The position numbers and the translations under genes are program-made. From the NCBI GenBank assembly GCA_028564675.1, contig JAOVVO010000113.1, positions 62,001 through 126,000 on the forward strand: DNA of 64,000 nt, read 5' to 3'. Source of the stretch: Onchocerca lupi (Eukaryota; Nematoda; Chromadorea; Rhabditida; Onchocercidae). Positions 50,802-61,300 of the stretch are shown here, piece by piece (within the stretch, counting starts at the first letter, position 1; every line of letters begins with the position of its first letter). The notes under the pieces are model-generated. The model did no database searches and was not told the DNA's origin. It saw only the letters and a list, made by a program, of their open reading frames with translations.

Positions 50802-51770
50802 AAAGAACTTCGAATTGCCTATTCTCATTTTGTAAAAGCCTATAATTTTCATTCATGATCAATTATTTCTATAGGAAAGCGACCATTTGGCGTTTCTTTG
50901 CTGTACATGGGTTGGGATCAGCATTTTGGTTACCAGCTTTATCAGTCCGATCCGAGTGGCAACTATACCGGTTGGAAAGCAACATGCATAGGAAATAATC
51001 ATCAGGTGTGTACGCTGCATTTATTATATAATCATTCATATGATTGTCTAGCTCCATCACTTCTGCTTACTTAGTCTTTTTTTCTTGATAATGATTTTTA
51101 TATTGTAATGTGTCCTATACCTTCCACATTATTCAACATTTCGGAAGAATGATTTAGATAGATTACGAGTTAAAATCATCGTTAATTCAGATCTTACTAA
51201 ATCCGATGAGTCTAGTATACTGAGCTATTGAAGACTGGCACTTGGGATTCATATAGTCACATCACTTAGTTTATTATGCGATCATTTTCTAGGCTGCTGT
51301 ATCATTGTTGAAACAAGAGTACAAATCACCCGATCTGATTGAAGCTAAGAAACTGGCTATGAAAGTTCTGTCAAAAACATTAGACGTAAAATTATCGGCG
51401 GAAAAAAGTACAGTTCTCTTCTTATTTATAAAACTTTAAAATTTCGATTCATTAATTTGAAATCTCAAGAATTTAATTTTTTATGAATTCTTTTCGATTT
51501 TTTTTCTCTATTACATGGTTAACTGTCAAGATTTTATTTATATATTGTGCATGTATATATTTCAAGTACTCGATATCTCAGTCCTGATATATTTTTTCAA
51601 TTTCATATGTTACCGTATCTTAATCTCATAATTTTTCAGTTGAAATGGCGACGCTAACACGACGTAATGATAAAACAGTAGTAGAAAATCTCACTATTGC
51701 TGAGGTTTCACAATTAATTAAAGAGCATGAAGAAAAAGAGAAAGAACAGGAGGTGCAACAGCTTGCTTAA
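49296..51770 (+). CDS. pas-3: 20S proteasome subunit alpha type-4
   Basis: One of the seven alpha subunits forming the outer rings of the 20S core that gates substrate entry. Six exons join in frame: 49296-49298, 49911-50084, 50357-50555, 50875-51005, 51293-51407 and 51640-51770, 753 nt, giving 250 residues (usual size about 250-261). The N-terminus MARRYDTRTTIFSPEGRLYQ, with QVEYAMEAIS, is the alpha-subunit signature. Further matches to the alpha-4 family are KLLDDEVLTEKIYRL, VAGITADANIL, RYTQVGGKRPFGVSLLY, YQLYQSDPSGNY and GWKATCIGNN. The tail is charged and helical (EHEEKEKEQEVQQLA), as expected. The first coding exon is only the ATG: the intron begins immediately after it (ATG|GTAAGT) and the next exon opens GCTCGACGT, restoring Met-Ala-Arg. 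The residues after DDEV show no catalytic Thr, consistent with a non-catalytic alpha subunit. Confidence 0.97.
50725..50793. repeat. T20 - 10-nt spacer - A39 inverted homopolymer pair in a pas-3 intron
   Basis: T20 at 50725-50744, then ACAGGCCAAC, then A39 at 50755-50793. The two tracts can pair into a long A:T stem. TTTTACAG within it mimics a 3' splice site, but the exon frame requires the acceptor at 50873-50874. Confidence 0.85.
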
Positions 51771-52684
51771 TTTTAAAATATGAAAAGGGTCTACAGATTC
51801 TTATAGTTATTATGATGAGATAAAGTCAGTCTGTTATACGGATGATACATAAATTTTTTTAGCTTGTGAAACCAGTATACCCAGATTTTCAATTCCGACA
51901 TTCATAATAGATTTATCATGAAAAACGTGATGATACTTCATGCTTGTTTGTTATATTTTTTTGATACCATTTTTGAATTATAAAATATGCGGATATTAGA
52001 AAAGGCGAACAGAGATTATTATCATCCATTTAGCACATTCCTCTGATTTTTGAATTTATTTTAAGAAGATTTATTTTTGCATTGTTTTTGCTAATGCATA
52101 ACTATTGCTGTAGAAAATTTTCAAATCTTCCAATTATACAAGACATGAATCTTTAATATCCGAAATCTTCGAATCTTTTCGTACGATTAAGGTGTAATAG
52201 ATTTGCCTTTTCGTTGTTATATTTAATTTTATTTGTATTATCATATTTTGGATTATATTATCATCAATTGAATAAACCAATTTACTTCAAATGCACTCTC
52301 ATTTTTTTTAAAGAAATTTCCCGTCATTGCACTTAACAAAGTTATCATTTGAATGTGTTTGCATTTCCCCTGAAATTTATTAGTGCTATAAGTAGCTTTT
52401 TGTTTATAATATTGAAAAATAATATTTCTCCATTGTTCTCTATGGACTCTTCCTTTTTTCTCTGGAATGCGTGTTAACAAGATGGATCATTATAATGATC
52501 ATTCTGGATTTGTATCTCCAAGAACAGGATCTTCAGAGAATTATTTAGCTGTCTCGAGCTTAACCAATGAAATTTCAATATTCTAGCAGTTCAAATATAG
52601 AATGACATATCCCATCAAATATCTCGATATTGCGGAAACTTTTTCTGGATTAGTTCAATTTTTTTTTGATTATTTTCAGCAACG
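51771..52684. other. intercistronic region, proteasome alpha-4 to USE1
   Basis: Contains the 3' UTR of the proteasome gene and the outron or promoter of USE1. No exon seen; a minus-strand reading frame at 52253-52480 has no recognisable content. At 914 bp it is long for a nematode operon spacer but not excluded. Confidence 0.5.
52658..52684 (+). promoter_or_regulatory. probable trans-splice acceptor of USE1
   Basis: A T-rich tract ending TTATTTTCAG (AG at 52678-52679) leaves only CAACG before the ATG at 52685. Such a tiny 5' UTR fits spliced-leader addition. It also supports the first of the two adjacent ATGs as start, although the second (52688) is equally placed. Confidence 0.6.
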
Positions 52685-54570
52685 ATGATGGGAACTATTA
52701 CAGCGGATGAAGTTAATTTCCAACATTTGTTAGAACGTAGTGAACGACTTTGCGCGGAAAATATATCTTCTAATATATTCAAACTTTATGCAATTTCGAG
52801 CGAACTGGAAGAATTATACGAACGATTACAGAGGAATAGGTAGCATTCTTGTTCTTTATATTTGAAATACATATTTTATAATTGTTGCATTATCGCCCGA
52901 AGCTTATTCTGAATTTAGAATTCGTTATTCATTAGTGATATGCATTGTTGTTTGAAAAGAAGATATACATAATTTAAGATACTATCCTCATTTTGATACC
53001 AGAAATATAAGTTATAAAATGCAGAATGTAATAATCATCTAGAAAAAATTTTTGGTAATTCGTAGTGTTGAAAGTTAGGGAGAAAATAAAGTCAATAATC
53101 GATTAATTGCTAGTTTTCAATGATTGTTAATTGTTAATTTCTTGTAAATATATCTTTGATTTTGCTTTTTGTTTGATTTTGTTGACAGGGAAAATCCTAG
53201 TATTATGAAGTATGCTAAAAATATTTTAAAATGACTGGGAAATATCATCTCGACTTATTATCGAATAGAATGGTAATGCAACCTTGCGCCTAATATTTTC
53301 AAAAAATATTGCTTCTTAAAAATACATCATTTCAGTTCCACTTTTCTCCAGATCTCCCAAGTTATGCAAATGATTCAATAGGTTCACTTTTCCGCATAAT
53401 TACAGGAATTGTCACCGGTTCATTCTTATCTTATATTATCTATGTCTTATCATCTGTGGCAATCATATGATATGATCAGTATTATTTAAAAGATTTCAAG
53501 AAATAAGTGCTTTTTAGGAACATTGATAGGGATGTTTTAAAGCAATATGGACGAGATTTGCGAGCACTGCGTCTTCTCATTGAGGGCAATCGAAAAGTAA
53601 ATTTTTTTGTATTCAGTAGTCTGTCAGGATTTCCCCAAGAATTCGCAATTTACAATTAAATTTTAAACTTCAAATTTCAGAGATATGCTGCAGTTAACGA
53701 TGAGCAAAATTTAGCAACAGATTGTGAAATCTCTGCTAAAAATTTGAATGAGGATGATGTTTTTATGAAAGCTAAAGAGAAGGCCGCACATCAGGCTGAT
53801 TTGCGCATGCAGTTACTTGGAGGATCGGAAAGGTTTGGATGTTATACATTTCACTACACATTTTTCAATACTAAGAGACCAAAATTTCATTCCTTTCATT
53901 TTTTTTTTCCTTTTTTCATTTGTAAATACATACTTTATTACTTCTGCAGCATTAAATTCTTCAGATCATCATCGCTTGATCCTGATTTGGATCCGGAAGA
54001 AATTGCTCGGCGTGAAGCTGAAAAGCAAGAAAATTTGATGGGCGAATTATTTGGCATGGCACGTTTAATGAAAAATACATATTCAGCAGCTAACGCAGTC
54101 ATCAAAGAGGATAACGCGGTCTGTTTTTTGCAGTTTTATTTTGCAAATATAGTTAATAGAATGGAATAGGGTAGCATAAATAGAGTATAACATTTTTGAA
54201 GAATAATGTTTTGAGAATGTGTAATGAATTTATAGGATTCTTGATGTTTGACCTGAACAGTTCTTTTTTTACTCATGTGAGGATTAGAGGAATATTTGCT
54301 GCAGAAATCATTTAAAAAAATGGAACTTGTTTAAATGAGCTCAAAATTGATTTTAAAAATTTCGGATATTTTGTATTTTAGACATTGTATCGATTGCAAA
54401 AGACGGCAAATAACCATAAAGAAAGTTTATTAAGGGAGAGCAAACGGCTTGAAGAGCGTGCCTATCGTTCGTGGTGTAATTGTTTTTATTTTGTAGGTGT
54501 TTGTGCTATAGTTATGTCATTTCTAGCTATGGTAATTGTCATGAGGGTTTTTACTAAAAAATCTTCATGA
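52685..54570 (+). CDS. use-1: USE1/p31, SNARE for Golgi-to-ER retrograde transport
   Basis: USE1 is a tail-anchored SNARE that acts with Sec20, syntaxin 18 and Sec22 in fusion of COPI vesicles at the ER. Five exons join in frame: 52685-52839, 53518-53596, 53681-53832, 53965-54118 and 54382-54570, 729 nt, giving 242 residues. The N-terminal region is helical (LLERSERLCAE, ELEELYERLQ). The SNARE motif lies at about residues 150-215 (ENLMGELFGMARLMKNTYSA, then AVIKEDNATLYRLQKTANN). It is followed by ESKRLEERAYRSW and a single C-terminal membrane anchor (YFVGVCAIVMSFLAMVIVMR) with a short lumenal tail. The spacing and the LMGELFGMARLMKN block fit USE1 rather than Sec20. An AATAAA at 54571-54576 follows the stop directly, probably too close to be the only poly(A) signal. 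Confidence 0.92.
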
Positions 54571-56558
54571 AATAAAAAACCTTTAAATTTCGTTTCTGAA
54601 ACTCAATGAAAAGATATTGAAAAATTCTGCATATTTTATTAATGATCATACAAAAAGTTGTAACAAACAAAAAAAATGAATAGTATTTGTAGAAAATTTG
54701 TGGAAAATCTTCACGGGAAATGTGTTAGGGGAAAAACTTTTTTGTTGCGGTCTCAAACTTGAGTAATTAATCGACCAATGTAGAAGAATCGATCGTGACG
54801 AATTTTATTCGATAATAATTATTTCAAATAAAATAAGCGGAAGAGAACTTGACAACGCAGAAAATGAATAAAACATTATAAAAAGAACGAGCAGCAGGAA
54901 TGTTGATGTTCCAGTGTCGAATGAAAAGGAGGAATGACCTTTATTAACATATAACAATCTTTCTGTAGTGGAGACATCAGAAATGGACATGATTTAAGAC
55001 CGGAACAAAAAAGATTTTTTCCAGAACATATTTCCCGTAAAAAGCTTCTACAAATTTTCAACAAAATTTTGTGGAGACAAAGATGAGAATTAGATAATAT
55101 ATCATAGCTTTCATTCATATTTGTAGGGAAATCTTATATATAAGCTTAGTATAAGCGATTCATTACAGTGATATTATAACATTAATTTATTGCATCCAGT
55201 TGTGTTACATTCATTTAAGTTTATGTTATGAGTCATGTTAATAGCTTGATTAATTGGATATATTTACATTATAAATTATTTCGATTTTTTGACAGGTTTC
55301 ATAGGTTTAAAAGGAGAGGACAGTATTTATCGACAAATGTCCTATTATTTGTATTTTTTCATCGTGTATATTTTTTTTTTATTTTCTTAAATCTAACTTC
55401 TAAATTGTATAGGTCTTGTATCAGTCTTTATTTCTTTATTCGTTACTTTTTTCAGACGAAGAATGTTTCGGTTTTCCGTAAAAATAAGTTTCATTTCGTA
55501 GTTCTATAATGCACGGTCCAAAAATCAAAAAGTAAATGAAAAATACAGTCTTATCAAAAATTTCTTAACGGAAGTAAAAAAGTTTAGATAACTTTGTCGT
55601 GCAAATTCTTTTTACAGTGTACTCTTCAATTCTCTGTTTCAGTATTTTCCGTACGCCTTAGAATGATAATATCGACCATTCCAGTATGATTGCTATGTAA
55701 CATCGAGATATAGTACCATCACAAACTAGAAATGTTACGTTACTTTTCATCACAAAAGTTTAAAGGAATTCTGAATTTTTAAAAAGCGACTAACAGAAGT
55801 TTTCGGATGATATTTTTTTTTTTGGATTCAAAATTTTATTAAAATATATTATTTAAAATTTAATGTTAACTCCTTTTTTTGAATCTCGAAATTCTTTTGA
55901 AGTCTGGGACAAGGTTTATATTTATTTTAATTTGTGACGAAGTTTATATTTATTTTAATTTGCAATTTCTTATATTGCAAATTTCAAGGAGCTTATTAAA
56001 GTGTGATTTCTTTATGAGTGTTTTTATGTTTAAAATTTTTTGTATTTTTTACTTATAGTAAGAGATTCATACCATGCAGAAATAGCGGCGATAGATGTTG
56101 ATTCTGATGTTTTTCTCAATGTTCTTGTATTTAATTTACTCTTCCTTGATGTTGCATAACTATAAAATATTAAAGTATGATTTTCAATTTCTTTTTGCAA
56201 CATAATAATTCGAATGTTTGTGAAATAGTAGTATTCAGATATTCAGATTATCTGTATATTTTCTCCTTCCTTTTCTTTAGTACTCATATTGATTCCTTCT
56301 AAATTTTAATTATTTCCGCATTTCTTAAGTTCTTAACATGGAATTGTAAAGCGCTGCGTGTTACAAATACGATCTTGATGGTCATGATGATAATGTAGAA
56401 GTTTTTGCTAATAAGTTGTGAAACTTTTCAGACCCTCTTTCAGGCCAATTTCGTAGCTCTTTACCATCATTTGTGGTTGAAAAAATAAATATTCAAAATT
56501 GAAAAAAAAAAAAAAAAACTTCATGCAAAAGTTGAAATGCAAAAAATTTAAATGAACC
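54571..56558. other. convergent intergenic region
   Basis: Lies between two converging genes and holds both 3' UTRs. No gene is seen; reading frames such as 55228-55509 (+) are Phe/Ile-rich translations of AT-rich DNA without homology. Confidence 0.5.
55909..55964. repeat. 28-bp perfect-like tandem duplication
   Basis: Two adjacent copies starting at 55909 and 55937, each containing GTTTATATTTATTTTAATTTG. It lies in the convergent intergenic region. Confidence 0.85.
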
Positions 56559-58344
56559 TTACGTGGTTTTTTCATCACTGCTGAACAATGTAAGTAAGAT
56601 GGGAAGTATCAGTAGACTATTTAGAGCACCAATTGTTATCACTAAGATTATCGTTTTCAAAAATGAACGAAATATATAGCTATCAATTGATGCCAAGAAT
56701 GAAACTCCTGTAATCAGCATACTATCTGTTATCAATACAATATTATGAAATACTAAAATTCATTTGAATTATTATCATTTGCAACATTTCTTGCTTATAA
56801 TCCTATCATATTCTAATAATAATCTTATCATATTCTCAAGGCCTTATCATATCTATAAAATGATTGCAATTTAAATCTTTGAAAATTTCGATACTTACCG
56901 ATAATTGTACTGCTAGCAGATTGTACGATTGGAACGCCAACATTGTATAAAGCATTACGCATTCGCTCGAAAGAGCCTATTCCTTCATCCTAGAAAATAG
57001 GCCACAAGAATACGATAGCTAGGAATAATATGAAATTAAGAAAGAATACAATATTTGAAAAGAAATAGCATTTCTTGATATTTATGATTTCTGATTTGCT
57101 TAATTTTGATACAATTGCTGAGCCAAGGATAAACGTGAAAGATTTCGGATCGATCAATATTTTGACTTTTTGGCCGTTACTAAAACAAAAGTTGAACAAA
57201 TAGCCTCGCAGATTATGTTCAATCTGGAGATTAAATTCTTGAATAGAAAAGTAAGTTTTCAAAAAAAAAAAAAAAAAAAATTTCAAAACATGCAAATTAC
57301 GCTTAATATTCCAAATTCTATCATATTTAGCAAATAGTTAGCAATCAGTATTAAATGTCTTACTAATCAGTTGAAAAATTAATGAAAGAAATATTTTACA
57401 AATTTAAATAAAATGATATTAATTAATGTGAAAAATTCATAAAATAAACATTTACGAATTTAAGTAAAACTTGGAAAAAATTTTAAAAATTTACAAAACC
57501 TTCGCAAAATTAAATGCCAAATGTGAAGCGAAATCATTGCAAAAGCCAACACTCATAATAATTGTAATCATGGAGATGAAATTCAAGCGAACATTCCAAA
57601 AGGTCATGAAACCAAGAATACCAACATTTACCGTAATGATACTTGACGTAATCCAAAATGATGTTACTGTCTTTGGTATTAACAACAAGGATACGGTAAT
57701 TACAGCAAAACTAGCAATCGCTATCGTTGTTAGCGTACCCGGAAGCATTGCATTATATTGTTCTGCGAACTGCAATCAGTAAAAATTCGATCAGATCTGA
57801 ATTCAGAATCACAAATTAATCATCGTTATCATATGATTACATCAAACTAATCAAAATGTTAGCCTAATTATCATTTGTATAAAATGACCTGAAAGAAATC
57901 TGCATAAACTCCAGTTTTAATGGTACTAGATTTTGCAATATTTCTTAAAATTCGCATAGCTCGAGATTGATTACTTGCTCCAATGTAGCGTAATTGAACC
58001 AGAATACGTGAAACTTCAAGTAAATTACCCGTAGAATCAAATAAAATATCGCTGAAATTGCATTTTCAACATGACAAATCAAAATTTAAGATTTAAGAGA
58101 ATGTATTTGCTGTGATATAATTTTACATTTCATATAATTTCAAAAAAAAAAAAAAAAAAAAACGACAATCCAAATGAAAATTTTCAAATTCATAGAATTT
58201 AAATTTGCAAAGCATACCGTTTGTAACGTGCAAATTGTGGTTGAGAAAGGAAAATATTTTTTAAAATATAAATGAAATTGTTGGATGTTATTTCGATGCT
58301 ATTTTCTTGAAAATATTGCATCATTGCGCGTAACCTAAAATGTC

Positions 58345-58380
<36 letters not shown>

Positions 58381-61300
58381 GTAATCATCGAAAATTCATA
58401 TAAACTTTATTGTATTCTTATCAATTATTGCTTTATTAGAAATGAAAAATTGGAATTTTTGAAAAAAAAATCAAAAATTTCATGTTATCAAAGAATTTAA
58501 TATTTGCAAAAGACATTTAATTTTTCGTGGAAAATTTTTATACCTTAAAAAGTTTGACTTTTTATATATAATTAGATATTCGGTGAGTTTTGTTAGTTAA
58601 GTCATGTTTTTCTTTTTTTTTATTTATTCATTTTTTCCAACAATATATTAAATAAAAATAAATTTGAATTAGATAGCAGAGTTTTTAGAAATATTCGTTA
58701 TGGATATAGTTGCTAGTAATATTTGGAATAGAATTAGATTTGTAGAAATGTCTTAATATTGAATAAATTGGCAAACGAGAATGAAAATTTTAAATATTTG
58801 ATCGAAATATATATTTGAAATTAACCAAGAATCACTGGATCCAGTATATTCGGTATATTCATATAAAGCTATTTCACTTTCCAAAATCGTCCAAATTTGA
58901 CGATTTGAAGAATTAAATTTTGATAAATTATACATCCATACATGCAAATATGAACCATAATCTAAAAAATATTTTTTCAATAACGAATGTATCAATTTCG
59001 TTTCTGTCTTTTAAAAAAATTTGATCTTATAATCATTGGGATAAGTGTAAGGTTTAAATGAAATTTAACAAAGTTTAGCTTTGTTTTAATCAAAGTTTTA
59101 ATCAAACTAGTGATGAGATAGATCAGTCTAATGTATTATTTAATGAAATTTAACAAATTTTAACAAGAAGAATTCGTGAAATTTATGTTTCAATAAATAT
59201 TTTAAAAAATTCTTTTTCACCAAATAGCATTTAAAATGAATTCTGATAATCAAAAAAAAAAAAAAATCTTTTAAATACAACTGATAACCAATTCGAATCC
59301 ACATAAAATCTCAAGCAAATCAAATAATTACTTTAAAGCAAAATTCGAGTTCGCAAAATACAACTTTTAACTATAACATTGTAATACAGGTCTTGAAACT
59401 ACCTTCAACTATGACCTTGAGAGGTCATAGTTGAAGGTGGTCTCATATGTAAAAATCAAATTTTGCTTCTAATAATTACTTGTTTGATTTACCTTTATGA
59501 CCATATGAATTTAATGAAAATAATGTCAAGGAAAAGCAAATCAGTATCCGTTTCCGAAATATAATTAAAGCTCATTTTAAATTTATTAATAATGTGAAAT
59601 ATCTTCTACCTTTCACCATTTAACCTTTTGACCCATAAGATCAAAAATTAAAGAATAAAAGATCGAAGAGTGAAAAGAAATAAAATGAATAAATTGATCA
59701 TTATTCTTAAAACTAGACGATAAATACGAATAGTTAACTGCAACGAATTAATTGAAATTATTCGAATGCTAATATATTAATATATATGAATACATCATTT
59801 GTTGAAACTTTTAAATTTTCGGATATTTTTGAAATAATTTTAATTAATTTGCATTATTATTCTATTCTTGTAATTTTTAAATGGAATAGAAAAAAAAAAT
59901 GACTAAAAAGTTGACCAGAAAAATATTCCTCCATAACCGATAAAGCTTCATGACCATATGAATTTGTTGAAAGTAATTCATTTGGTTCAAGGCCTAATTT
60001 CATATGCATACAACCCCAAATTGATGCTATCTAAAAGATGAAGATGAAAATGTGGAAATCTATAATTTAATTAATTATTGTTCTCTCAAAAAAAATGAAA
60101 AATACGTCAAAAAAAGAAATTAATCAGGAATCCAATTTGGATAATTAAGGGGATAAGAAATTAAAAAAATATAATTTAAATATCTAACATTAAATAGGAT
60201 TAATTTAAAAGATAATGAAATGAATTTTGCTTTTTTTTTTCCAATGAAACTTACGATCTAGAGGACAAAAAGAATGAAGATGAAAATTTTGTAACTCCAG
60301 ATCAGTTTAATTTTTTTACTTTCACTTAATTAAAATTTTACTAAATATTAATTAAGAAATATAGTTTAAATGTATGTAATTAAACAGAATTAATTTGAAA
60401 ACGTGAAATTTTTCAAAGCAAATTGATAGAATTTACGAGATAGAGGATGAAAAGTATGAGTATGATTAGTCGAATCCATAATTTGAACAACCAATTTGAG
60501 TAAGTTGTACGGAAAAAATTAGCAATCAAATGATTGGAATGAGATATGGTTTGCTGTTCCTCACATAACCTTTGACCTTTGTATAGCGAGACTGAAAATT
60601 CGAAAGTTTCTTTCTTTTCTATGCAGCAAAGAAATTTTCTTTATTATCTTTCTTTTCTTTTTTTTTTCGATTACTTTTTCTTACAATCTATTCTATATTA
60701 TGTAGTTATAAATCCTAGTATTAATCAGTATTAAGATTAGGCATTTAATTTTTAAATTCAAAATTTGAATATTTAATTCCGAAATAAAAGCAAACTCACA
60801 ATTTGTAAAACTTATTGGATAAAGGAATTTGTTTTAATAATTTATGGAAATCATAATTTAATTCATTTCTTTTATTCGCAATTATATGAAAACTTCTTTT
60901 ATTCGCAATTATATGAAAATTTCGTCGCTAAATCAGATAAATTAGACAAACCGTTAGGGGAAATATGCGATCCGGAATGATTCTTTTTTTCGCATCTTTT
61001 AATTTTCCGGAATGTTAAGCAATGTCTTTTAGCAGTTTCACGTTTACTCGTTAAAACCAGTATAGCTGAAAATTCTGTGCGGTATACGGTTGACGAAATT
61101 TGTCTTCAATCAATAAGTTAAAGGTCACTATTTCAGTATACTGGTCCAATTCTGTGCTACTTTCTTTTTTTTTTTCTCTCTCGAAATACTGTTGAATTGA
61201 TAGAAATGCATTCATTTTTTCATCTATAATTTACATTTTAAAAATTTCGCAATTTATCTGAGAAAAAGGTTAATTTTTTGCAAACTTACCGGAGAAGAAA

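Noticed and set aside
55228..55509. Plus-strand 93-codon Phe-rich frame after USE1
   Set aside because: Aromatic-rich translation of AT DNA in a convergent 3' UTR region, with no homology.
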